Of a stretch of 23,770 bases of DNA, positions 15,922 through 23,770 are shown in pieces. The translations under genes were made by a program, and so were the position numbers. The stretch is from Euglena gracilis (lineage: Eukaryota > Euglenozoa > Euglenophyceae > Euglenales > Euglenaceae). Below the pieces are notes generated by a model that made no database searches, had not been told where the DNA came from, and saw only the letters and a program-made list of their open reading frames with translations. How positions within the stretch are numbered: the stretch's first letter is position 1; each line of letters starts with the position of its first letter. Where the stretch lies: contig CAAHFI010466647.1 in NCBI GenBank assembly GCA_900893395.1, positions 1 through 23,770 of the forward strand, written 5' to 3'.

Positions 15922-15939
15922 CTGAAAATATTGCGCTCC

Positions 15940-16130
15940 TAGGAAAAGGGGAGGGAGTCGGGTGGGAAGAGGGGTGGGTCGGGTGGGAAGGGACGGGGTG
16001 GATCGACCCCCACTCCATGCACCTTGGCACTTGTGCCTGGGCGGGGTGTTGGCCTGTTGGTGAGGACGAACCCCTCCCCATTCACCAGGATAGGGATGGG
16101 GTGGGGTGGCTGTCCCCCATGGGGTGGAGA
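15940..16130 (+). repeat. GGGTGGG-type G-rich repeat, G-quadruplex potential
   Basis: Many G3-G5 tracts separated by 1-4 bases between 15946 and 15998, continuing less regularly to 16130. The dense spacing fits G-quadruplex formation on the + strand. Open frames on both strands through it are low-complexity and not believed. Confidence 0.7.
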
Positions 16131-16432
16131 GATTTCCCATACAATCCTGCCCACCCCTAACTTGGGCTACGCTCTGCTCCCAAAGGGGAGACGGGCGAAG
16201 CAGAGCGTCCTCCAGCACAACGAATCATGCATTTTCTGTCTGCAGGTATCCTTGCTTTTCAGGGTAAACTCTTGGTTAATTGAACTTTTTCAGGTGAGGA
16301 CAAGTTTTCAGTGATGGTGCAACAACGCACCAGAATGACTCTGACATCAGCAAACACACTGCTTTTTCACAGGCCTTTGTATCCGAGCATTTTTCACACA
16401 TGCTTGCTTCTAATTCTGCCCATTTCTTCAAG

Positions 16433-16860
16433 AAAAAGACCTGCTACCGGAGAGTGACCGCCAAGAGCTGCCGCCAAGTGTCACAGGACAGGTCATGGTG
16501 GACGACTTCAGTTTCGGTGGGAGCAAGTACGAACTACAACTCCCAAAAAATGTCGAAGTCGAAAATTGTGAACTTGAGGTGTTTTCTCCGACTGGAAATA
16601 TTTTCCTCATTTCTAATTTCAGGATTGGGGAGAGTATAAGATCTTACATATGCCCCATGCGCGCGCTTTCATCCCAAAGCAATTCTGAGGAGCTCAAGCA
16701 GGCCTTTGAAGTATGCTATTTGCCATCAAGTGTTGCTTTCATTATAGATTCACAAAATGATGAGCTTTCTCGGCACTTCGTCCACCAGAAAAGAGATTTT
16801 CAATGCCCACAAAAACCACCAGGGTACAGCCAAAATCCAGCTGGTACAGCCAAACACAGT
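16433..16860 (+). CDS. Possible internal exon, unknown protein
   Basis: An open frame in one phase from 16414 to 16986. The credible part begins after TTCTTCAAG (acceptor at 16432), reads DLLPESDRQELPPSVTGQVM, then FGGSKYELQLPKNVEVENCE, and continues to ELKQAFEVCYLPSSVAFIID. It ends before a consensus donor GTAAGT at 16861-16866. Beyond the donor the frame runs into G/C-run repeat sequence, which supports the exon edge. The residue mix is protein-like and lacks the homopolymer tracts of its surroundings. Family not recognised; no domain motif was seen. Confidence 0.4.
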
Positions 16861-18129
16861 GTAAGTCTAGCGTTTGAAATTCTCTTCCAAGAAAGAGTTT
16901 TTCTTTTGCCCCGGGAGAGGCGGAATCCAAACCCACCTACCCCTGGGTGGGGAGGAGCCCCTTGGGGTGACCCACATTTGCAGGGCTAATTAGTTCAGTG
17001 CTTCACACCGTAAACAGAAAACCCCACCTCTGCCCGCTCAGCCCCCCCCCCCCAGGGGGAGCTGGGACAAGACCCCCTTTTGCTCACAAAACTTGAAAGA
17101 ATGTCTGGCCCCAACGCACCTGCTTCGTCTTTCCCAAATTAGCCTGCCTGCTGCTTCTTCATTCTCAGGACGTATACTGCCAATCCACCCCAAATCTGCA
17201 TGGCATGGCACTCCAGCAGCCCCAGCTCCACTTCTGATGACTCATGGTTCGCTGCCGTGACTTCTCATTGTGGCAGGAGTTTTCTTGAAGACTTGGGGTG
17301 GGGGTTCCATTCTGCTGGCTGGAAAAAGTGGAGGGTCAGGGGCCGGCAGCTGGACCCAATGGAAACCACCATCTCTAGCGGCTTGATATTTATCAACCAT
17401 GAACCCCCAACAAACCGCCCAGTGCTTTTCATAAGAATTGGCATTTTGCCTAGGCCGTGTCCAAACCACATTTCAGGAACTCCAGAGGGGAGGGGACAGG
17501 CTGGGAAAAGGGATTGGAAGGTGTGGGCTGGTTGGACTCCCTTCCCAGTGCCAACTTTAAAAAAAAACCCCTGCACTTATGCTCATCATTGCCGCTGTGA
17601 TTTGGTTCCGTGGTGCACACCACTGTCCCCTTGCAGTGTTAATCAGGGATTCCCTGATTCAGGGACTCAGGAAATCCCTGGTTTTGATGGTCCTACCCAC
17701 AGGCCATCTGAGTGTGCCACCTGAACCAAGAACAAACTGACTCCCATCTCACATCCCCACATCTTTTGCTCGCTGCTCCATTCCAAAGGATTGGGGGTTT
17801 TCTCAAGGACTCCCCCAGGGGGGCTGCAAGTTGGCTGGGAAAAGGTGCCCCACCCTAACCCCACTGGGTGGGGTCCACTGGGAGGGGGGGGGGCTGACTG
17901 GAACCTGGACCTGCCGGGTACTCAGGGATTGCCCCCCCAGAGACCCAAATCCGGCTGGGTTGGGGGGGGGGGCGTAACGCCTGACTTCATTCAACCTCCC
18001 CTGGCGGTGGGGTGAGGTGGACATCCCTCAATCGTGTGCAGGAGGACACCCCTCCTCCAACCCGTGCATCACGCTTTTGTCCATGTTTTTCTTCTTAGCC
18101 TTGCCCTGTGATCATACCATTGCTCAGTG
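16861..18129. other. No recognised gene; G/C-run-rich sequence
   Basis: Many C and G runs (for example near 17041, 17886 and 17967) and repeated CTGGGTGGGG, CCCCAGGGGG and GGCTGGAAAA phrases. A 174-codon frame at 17200-17724 (+) is proline- and serine-rich and not similar to anything I know. GATTCCCTGATT and neighbouring inverted GGGATT/AATCCC words near 17647-17680 form a small local hairpin. Confidence 0.45.
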
Positions 18130-18415
18130 ACCCCCCTCCGGGGGGGGGTCACTTTCCACTTCGAAAAAAATCAGTCAGTCACTTTTTTCGGCCAAGCCAG
18201 TCAGTCACTTTACCCCCCCCCACAAGGGGGAAGTCGGCCACCCAGAAAAACCAGTCACTTTTTGGCCTTTCAGACCATTTTTGGCCAAAATTTTCCACAT
18301 CCAAATTTTGCCACTCAGCCACTTTTGGGTGATTTCTGGCCAACCCACCCCCGGGAGGAGGGTGGTCACAACCAAAAAAACAGTCAGTCACTCTGAAAAA
18401 CCAGCCAATCACCTC
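18130..18415 (+). repeat. CAGTCAGTCACTTT irregular minisatellite
   Basis: The motif CAGTCAGTCACTTT or CCAGTCACTTTTTGGCC recurs about six times with C-run/G-run spacers such as CCCCCCTCCGGGGGGG and CCCCCCCCACAAGGGGG. Unit length is irregular, roughly 40-60 bp. C-run followed by G-run makes several short inverted repeats. Confidence 0.75.
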
Positions 18416-18567
18416 CCCCCCCCCCTGGGGGGGATGGGACAGGTGTTAAGCAATGGTCTGCCTGTGGTCAAAGCAGTTTTTTTCTTGGAAAACAATTGAA
18501 ACTGGTGGGAATCTCCCAAAATTATATTCACAAACACCAGCAAGAGCGTGAGATAAACTCCTCACGT

Positions 18568-18680
18568 CCACCATCACACCCTCCAAGCCAGCCCTTCCAA
18601 AGAATGCCGATAAAATGAGCTCTTGGGTGCTGGGCCTTGATTGTCATGCCGAATCATTTCCACTTCATCGTTGACAACCT
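18568..18680 (-). repeat. Duplicated module A, copy 1 (reverse-strand reading)
   Basis: About 110 bp similar to 19631-19738. On the reverse strand it reads VVNDEVEMIRHDNQ and later LEGLAWRV. The other copy reads VLNHELEIIHNHKD and GGLAWMVEDD. Many differences between copies are conservative at protein level (V/L, D/H, M/I, R/H), which hints that the parent sequence was coding on the reverse strand. The family is not recognised. Confidence 0.5.
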
Positions 18681-19317
18681 CTGGGTGAAACAATTTCAGG
18701 TTTCAGCACAGGTGCAATGGCAGACTGGAAGTGCCGAGAGAGCCCTCCTCACCTCAAATTTTTCAGGGGAAAGGGACAAAACAAACTAAAAATCCTCCCA
18801 ATGCACCACCATGTTGCAGATGATGACCACTGTCCACCATGCCACAACCACAATCGTGCTATCCACCACACCATGTACACTCCTCCTTCGGACGCCTTCA
18901 TCGTTGAGAGGTGTGCAACGGGAAATTTTTGAAGAATAAAATGAACCTTTTGCTGAATGTCCCTCCCCACCACACTGTGGCATCGACCAAGAGGCTTTTT
19001 GTTCACTCTCTGACGGCGGGGGGGGGGGCATCTCACAGGCCAGGAAATTTTGGGCTGGCTGGAAAAGAGGCCACTGTCTGACCCCACCTCTCTCCCTTCA
19101 GAGATCTCAAGCCAGGGGCCAAACTGAACCCAATAAATTATAATCTGCAAAAAAGTCAAAAATGTCAAAAAAATGGGGAAAAAAATCAATTTTGCCCTGG
19201 CCCAGCCTTTTTCGGACCTTTGCCCAATTTTTTTGCACCAGCAAAAGCGAAGAATCTGTCACCGTCCAGCCAAAGTCCATCAGACGAACGAAAAAAAATC
19301 GCTTCTCACCCCACCAC

Positions 19318-19447
19318 GTGCAGATGAAGATCCCCACCCCCTGTACAATCGTCAGGATCATGGTGATTATCGATGAAGATGTGCCCACGCTGTTCCCCGC
19401 ATGCTGCATGTCATTCTTCTCAACAACGTGTGCACACGCCCCGATAT
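19318..19447. repeat. Duplicated module B, copy 1
   Basis: About 130 bp repeated at 19972-20104, sharing an unbroken stretch of about 37 identical bases around GGATCATGGTGATTATCGAT. On the reverse strand one frame gives SSSIITMILTIVQGVGIF, another HIFIDNHHDPDD. On the forward strand a frame gives TPCTIVRIMVIIDEDV. The true coding frame, if any, cannot be chosen by eye. A weaker third copy may lie at 18810-18930 (ADDDHCPPCHNHNR, resembling ADEDPHPLYNRQDH here). Confidence 0.7.
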
Positions 19448-19630
19448 AACCCCCCCCCAAAATAAAGACCCGGGTCTTATTTTTGGGTCCGTTGCTGGCA
19501 ACCTCCAGGGGGGGTCTTATTTTTGGGGGGGGTCTTATTTTTGGATTTTTGCTTGACCGACCCGGGCCCGAGAAAAACATCATTTTTCAGGTTCCCAGGT
19601 TTTTGGGGGGGTTTACCCAAATGAGCGAAG

Positions 19631-19738
19631 TCCATCGTCCTCCACCATCCAAGCCAGTCCTCCAAAGAACACCAGCTCATGGTTGCTGACTCCTGAATCT
19701 TTGTGATTGTGAATTATTTCCAGTTCATGGTTCAAAAC
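19631..19738 (-). repeat. Duplicated module A, copy 2 (reverse-strand reading)
   Basis: Second copy of module A. The reverse reading is open: VLNHELEIIHNHKDSGVSNH, then ELVFFGGLAWMVEDDGLRSF. Histidine- and acid-rich, followed by a hydrophobic stretch. It lies 3' of module B copy 1 on the + strand, so the order A1-B1-A2-B2 suggests a tandem duplication of an A-B unit with different spacers. Confidence 0.5.
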
Positions 19739-19971
19739 CCCTCTTTCCAGCCAGCAAATCCACCCCTACCGCAGGGGGGGGGGACTGAAATTCGTTTGAA
19801 CTTCTTTGATTTTTTGGGGCTGGACCTGCAAAAAAAAGGGGGCTGGCTGGCAGGCCTATCACAACACCCTCCCCCTCTGGCCGCAAGAAGGTCTCTTCTT
19901 TTTGAACATTTTTTCGGGGAGTTGAATGGACATACTCAAAATTGCTCACAAAAAGTGCAGATGAAAACCAC

Positions 19972-20104
19972 ATGCAGGTGAAGATCACGACCCCCTGTAC
20001 GATCGTCAGGATCATGGTGATTATCGATGAAGATGTGCACGCGCAGTTCTCCTGCATGCCGGATGGACTTCTTCTCGACAAGACGTGCACCACACCACGA
20101 TATG
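19972..20104. repeat. Duplicated module B, copy 2
   Basis: Second copy of module B, with CACGCGCAGTTCTCCTGCAT where copy 1 has a diverged sequence. Length differs from copy 1 by about three bases in the variable half. On the reverse strand LVEKKSIRHAGELRVHIFID reads continuously; copy 1 gives VVEKNDMQHAG and then needs one frame change to reach HIFID. Confidence 0.7.
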
Positions 20105-20137
20105 CCCAAGCCAGTCAGGACCCCATGGGCATTTTCA

Positions 20138-20560
20138 GGGTACTTTTGTTAAATCCCCCCTGGGTTTTTCAGAATTACGGTTGGAAATTTTGGCTGCCCT
20201 GGTGTCAACGGCAGGAAATTTTCGGTGGACCCCGCCTGGGTTTTTTTCAGAGTCACAGTTGGGAATTTTAGCTGGACCCCCCCTGGGTTATTCAGAATAA
20301 CGGTTGGAAATTCTGGCTGGGCCCCCCTGGGTGTTTTCAAATTGGCTGGACCCCCGCTGGGTTGTTTCAAGATTCACCACGGTATTCACGGTATCACTAG
20401 ATTCACGGTATTCACGGGATTTTAGCTGCCCCCCCCCCTGGGGTCCCCCCCCCTGAAGAACGGTTGGAAATTTTGGCTGAAACACTGTGGGTTTTTCAGG
20501 ATATTTCGCGTTGAGGAACGTTTGACTGGACTCCCCAGGTTTTTTCAGAATCACGGTCAG
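20138..20560 (+). repeat. Satellite array B (degraded)
   Basis: About eight irregular monomers of the same satellite as 5229-5710, with unit ends GGCTGGACC or GGCTGCC and cores AATTACGGTTGGAAA. It is interrupted near 20375-20420 by short repeats of ATTCACGGTATTCACGG and ACTAGATTC. A loose singleton of the core lies at 22560-22590. Confidence 0.88.
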
Positions 20561-21235
20561 AAAATTTTTCATTGTCCAATTTCAATGTCCAATGTCTCCA
20601 AATCCAAAGTCCAATTTTGGGCGAAGGGAATTAAAATTGGCCAAACTTGGTCAAAAACTGCCTTTTTTCAGACGGTGGATCTGCAAATGAGGGACAATGG
20701 GTCCCAGCTGTTGAAACAGACAAAAAAGACCAAAAACCATTCACAACCCTCCTTTAACAGACACCATCACCAACCACATCCATGGCTGGCCTGTTCGCCT
20801 GCTTCTGACTGTTTCTGCTCCACCAAAGGTGTGCATAAAACCCCACATACTGGAAAACCAGTCTATGTCATCCAGCCAGCGTGCCAGTTGAAATAAATAA
20901 CCACAAATTGAATATCAGTCCAATTCAAGTGCAATCGAATGAAGTCATTTCTGGAAAGAAAAGAACAAAGCTACTGTTTCTGCGTTTCATCCAGACAAGG
21001 CGCAAAGAGAAAAACTACTCATCCAATAATACGTTGGATAATTATTGTAAAAAATGATAAAAAATGAAACACTTCCTTGCAATTATCGTGGAAGTGAGAA
21101 GTTGAACGGAGACGTGAAACTTTTTATTTTCTCATTTAATAATTATATAAGACTATTGGTTGAGACTTTAATTCAAACAATTTGACTTTTTTTGCTACCA
21201 TTTATGGTTATTAAGAAACGCCAAACTATGCAAAG
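20561..21235. other. No recognised gene; A/T-rich toward the end
   Basis: 20570-20620 has CCAATTTCAATGTCCAATGT-type repeats. A 124-codon frame (20522-20896) is of unknown nature. 20890-21235 is A/T-rich with few runs of G or C, unlike most of the window, and may be relatively intact host or transposon-flank DNA. Confidence 0.4.
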
Positions 21236-21560
21236 GCGCTGCACATAACGCGTAAGCTTGCGCGGCAACAAAAAAACTTTGGGACTCTGGAGCCCGTGCG
21301 TCAGCACGGGCCGGGACCTGCTTGTCTATATATCTACGCCTCTAAGGTTCACGAGTTGCATGCAACCGTTCGCGATCCGGACCGTTGAGTCGAAAAACGG
21401 AGACAACGTCGCGGTGCCGGGCGGAACGGACGGGACCGTTGGGTGCGCCGTCGGACCGTGGGTGCGGAAAGGTCCACTTGAAATAGGCGAGAATGCCAGG
21501 AAAAAGGAAAAGGGGGCCCGAGATCCGGAGCACGAACGTCTGGAGATCCCTACCGGGTCA
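21236..21560. other. CpG-rich island of foreign composition
   Basis: CpG dinucleotides are frequent here (for example 21366-21480) and homopolymer runs of G or C are absent, in contrast to the CpG-poor, run-rich flanks. It contains a near-palindrome CGCGTAAGCTTGCGCG (21249-21264), a hairpin at 21292-21311 and repeated GGACCGTTG/GGACCGTGGG words. No credible gene was found; a frame opening here runs into the TCAA repeat. The sharp composition change suggests a young insertion or element terminus. Confidence 0.6.
21292..21333 (+). other. Candidate Helitron 3'-end hairpin next to a TC-type 5' end
   Basis: GCCCGTGC-GTCA-GCACGGGC (21292-21311) is a perfect 8-bp hairpin. Fourteen bases on comes CTTG followed by T (21321-21325), then TCTATATAT. 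Helitron 3' ends have a GC-rich hairpin about 10-12 bases before CTRR, inserted before a T; 5' ends begin TC, often TCTATA. CTTG departs from CTRR at one base. This may be the end of one Helitron joined to the start of another, or the terminus of a non-autonomous copy. Whether it belongs to the element at 40-13670 cannot be told. Confidence 0.4.
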
Positions 21561-21565
21561 ATCGA

Positions 21566-21614
21566 TCAACCAATCAAAACAAACAATCAATCAACAAGTC
21601 AATCAATCAATAAG

Positions 21615-21705
<91 letters not shown>

Positions 21706-22086
21706 GTCAGTCAGTCAAATCAATCAATCAGTCAATCAATCAATCAATCAGTCAGTCAGTCAGTCAGTCAAATCAAATCAAATCAAATGAAATCAGTCAA
21801 ATCAAATCAAATCAATCGAATCAAATGAATGTTTTTTTTGCAAATCTGCCAAATTCGACCTCATTGGGCCAGATTCGCCCTGCATTTTTTTCAGAATCAG
21901 GAAATCGTTTGTTTTTTTTTAACATTCCGATGCCAAATGACCCCCCAACCCAGTGAGATCAATCAATCAATCAACCAATCAATCCATCCATACCAACCAA
22001 ACCAACCAAACCAACCAAACCAAACCAATCAACCAAACCAATCAATCAATCAATCAGTCAAATCAATCAATCAATCAGTCAATCAA

Positions 22087-22117
<31 letters not shown>

Positions 22118-22475
22118 AATCAATCAATCAGTCAGTCAGTCAGTCAGTCAGTCAAATCAAATCAAATGAAATCAGTCAAATCAAATCAAATCAATCACAT
22201 CAAATCAAATCAATGTTTTTTTTTGCAAATCTGCCAAATTCGACCTCATTGGGCCAGATTCGCCCTGCATTTTTTTCAGAATCAGGAAATCGTTTGTTTT
22301 TTTTTACATTCCGATGCCAAATGACCCCCCCCAATCCATCCATACCAACCAAACCAAACCAATCAACCAAACCAACCAACCAAACCAACCAACCAAACCA
22401 ACCAAACCACCAACCAACCAACCAACCAACCAAGCAACCAATCAACCAATCAGTCAATCAAGCAAGCAATTAATC
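21566..22475 (+). repeat. TCAA/TCAG/CCAA compound microsatellite
   Basis: Nearly pure AATC (TCAA) repeats at 21595-21705, then TCAG and AATCA variants, then CCAAA and CCAA variants, to about 22475. Interrupted twice by the same 118-120 bp non-repetitive core (21829-21946 and 22213-22332). The Ser-Ile-Asn-Gln frames are products of the repeat. Confidence 0.97.
21829..22332 (+). repeat. Duplicated 120-bp core within the microsatellite (period about 384 bp)
   Basis: Copies at 21829-21946 and 22213-22332 are nearly identical, differing mainly in T- and A-run length and C-run length. Each starts at a T run, contains GCCAAATTCGACCTCATTGG and a TTTTTTTCAGAATCAGGAAA segment resembling the satellite core, and ends at a C run. 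The flanking ATCCATCCATACCAACC follows both copies, so the duplication includes microsatellite on the right side. Confidence 0.93.
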
Positions 22476-22610
22476 TTTCGAGTTGAATTTGGAGTGTTTG
22501 GTGCGTGTGTGCATGATGGCGCTCAATTTTGGGGATGCTGGGGTTTTCTTTCCCCCTACGTTTTTTTTCAGAATCACAGTTACCAATCTCATCTTTGTGT
22601 GTTTTGCAGG

Positions 22611-22790
22611 CTGTTATGTCAGTCATTGATGCCACGAGAAGCAAAGCGAGTGCTCTCAGGTGTGATTTTTTTTGTTTCAGGTATCTGCAGTTTGAGTATT
22701 GCAATTTTGAGAGGACAAGGTATTTTGTGTTTCAATCCACGGACAAGGCAACACAGGTGTGGGGAAAAGCCTCCAGGAAACCCGAGGGGG
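22611..22790 (+). CDS. Possible exon, unknown protein
   Basis: After GTGTTTTGCAG (acceptor ending at 22610) the frame reads AVMSVIDATRSKASALR, then YLQFEYCNFERTRYFVFQS and TDKATQVWGKAS. Between them lies a 21-base, in-frame GTGTGA...TTTCAG segment, too short for most introns. A donor CAG|GTGTGG lies near 22755. Residue content is protein-like; no family recognised. Downstream the frame runs into repeat-like sequence. Confidence 0.3.
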
Positions 22791-22974
22791 GACCTTGTTT
22801 TCTTTGTTTTGTTGTCTTTCCAGAAGGACGACATCGAGGAGAGAGGAGAGCGCGTGCACGCCCCCTGAATATCTTTTGTTTTTCACTTTTCACCTGGGGG
22901 AATTAGGGGTTAAACCAGCCTTTTTGGGGGCACTGCCCCCCAGTGCCCCCCCCCCTTGAAAGAAATTTTGGCAA

Positions 22975-23770
22975 CCCTCTGTCCTGTTCTGTCCTTTGTC
23001 CCCCTGGGTTTTTTCAGAACTGCGATTGTAAATTTCAAAAGTTTTGGCTGGACCCCCCCAGGTTTTTTCAGACGATTGGGACATTTTGGCTGCCCCCTCC
23101 CCCCCGGTTTTTTTCAAAATTACGGTTGGGAAATGTTAGGGACCCTCCTGGGTTTTTTCAGAAGAACGGTTGGGAAATTTTTGGCTGGACCCCCCGGGTT
23201 TTTTCAGAATTTCGATTTGGAATGTTAAGGACACCCCTGGGTTTCTTCAGAATTACGGTTGAAATATCTGGCTGGACCCCACCCTGGGTTTTTCCAGAAT
23301 TACGATTGGGACATTTTTGCTGGACCCCCCCGGGTTTTTTCAGCATTACGGTTGGGAAAGGTCAGGGACCCCCATGATTTTTTTCAGAATCACGGTTGGG
23401 AAATTTTGGCTGGACCCCAATGGGTTTTTTCAGAAACAGGGTTGGGAAGTTTTGGCTGGACCCCCCCCAGAGAATTACAGTTGAGAAATTTGGCTGAACT
23501 CCCCTGGGTTTTTTGAGATTACTGTTGAGGAATGTTGGCTGGACCCCCCGGTTTTTTTTTTCAGAATTATGGTTGGGAAAGGTCAGGGACTCTGCGTTTT
23601 TCAAAAAATACGGTTGGGAAATTTTGGCTGGAGACCCCCCCTGGGTTATTCAAAAAATACGGTTGGGAAATTTTGGCTGGACCCCCCCTGGGTTGTTCAA
23701 AAAATACGGTGGGGAAATTTTGGCTGGACACCCGTTGGGTTGTTCAAAAAATACGGTTGGGGAATTTTGG
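22975..23770 (+). repeat. Satellite array C, runs off the window end
   Basis: About 16-17 tandem monomers of roughly 45-50 bp: C run, TGGG, T run, CAGAATTACGGTTGGGAAA, TTTTGGCTGGA. Units in the last 150 bp share a variant with TTCAAAAAATACGG and are more alike than the rest, which suggests recent local amplification at the window edge. Some units have GTTAGGGACC or GGTCAGGGACC in place of TTTTGGCTGGACC. Confidence 0.97.

Noticed and set aside
17200-17724. 174-codon open frame on the + strand
   Set aside because: Proline/serine/glycine-rich, shadowed by open frames on the other strand, and built from the run-rich repeats of the region.
19631-19738. Reverse reading GGLAWMVEDDG compared with ZIP zinc-transporter membrane segment (AWMVxxGDGxHNxxDG)
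   Set aside because: Only the AWMV core agrees; the invariant H-N-x-x-D-G metal site does not follow, and no other ZIP segment is found nearby.
21258-22473. Long open frames of Ser-Ile-Asn-Gln and Pro-Asn-Gln repeats
   Set aside because: They are a direct translation of the TCAA/CCAA microsatellite; all three frames give the same peptide and there is no gene context.
22660-22680. GTGTGA...TTTCAG segment as an intron
   Set aside because: 21 bases is below the usual minimum intron size and the segment is in frame, so there is no need to remove it.
22975-23770. Regularly spaced repeats considered as a CRISPR array
   Set aside because: Monomers are directly abutting with no unique spacers of even length, and the window is eukaryotic.

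Overview
The window is eukaryotic, repeat-dominated DNA. It contains no operons, no bacterial-type genes and no RNA gene that I can recognise. The host cannot be named from the sequence. The evidence for a eukaryote is a Helitron rolling-circle transposon, interspersed small terminal-repeat elements with target-site duplications, microsatellites, minisatellites, telomere-like repeats and GT/AG-bounded exon candidates. Runs of 8 or more identical bases, especially G and C, are very frequent.

Positions 40-13670 (+) hold one decayed autonomous Helitron. Some thirty protein fragments occur in the order expected for a Helitron Rep-helicase: the N-terminal Helitron-like domain, the Rep HUH nuclease (NPKWPEI motif, QKRGLPHAH motif, two-tyrosine KYLHKYIYKG motif), then a Pif1-family helicase (Walker A GGCGKS, Walker B IIVLDEAT, LLSGDFQ, TINKSQGQ, FSHGQLYVACSRV). 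The recognisable pieces total roughly 4.4 kb, about the size of a whole Rep-helicase. About two thirds of the 13.6 kb is therefore foreign DNA lodged inside the gene. Because the family reading is known on both sides of each break, insert edges can be fixed precisely. This exposes several short elements with target-site duplications or inverted ends (1376-1681, 4400-4611, 6803-7100, 9278-9545, 10649-10948, 12761-13136, weaker 99-247, 7264-7741 and 8188-8451), plus a satellite array, a microsatellite and a telomere-like block. The element at 4400-4611 supplies its own GT and AG ends and resembles an introner.

Positions 13671-18130 are mostly low-complexity G/C-run sequence. They contain three possible exons of unknown or tentative identity: 15351-15496, a GRF-type zinc-finger-like piece at 15703-15921, and an exon-like ORF at 16433-16860 followed by a GTAAGT donor.

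Positions 18130-20560 contain a CAGTCAGTCACTTT repeat, two diverged copies of a two-part module (A at 18568 and 19631, B at 19318 and 19972), and a satellite array. Positions 21236-21560 form a CpG-rich island unlike its surroundings, with a perfect hairpin followed by a TCTATATAT start, resembling a Helitron 3' end abutting a Helitron 5' end. Positions 21566-22475 are a TCAA-type microsatellite with a higher-order duplication. The window ends inside a third array of the same roughly 45-50 bp satellite that also invaded the Helitron (5229-5710) and lies at 20138-20560.
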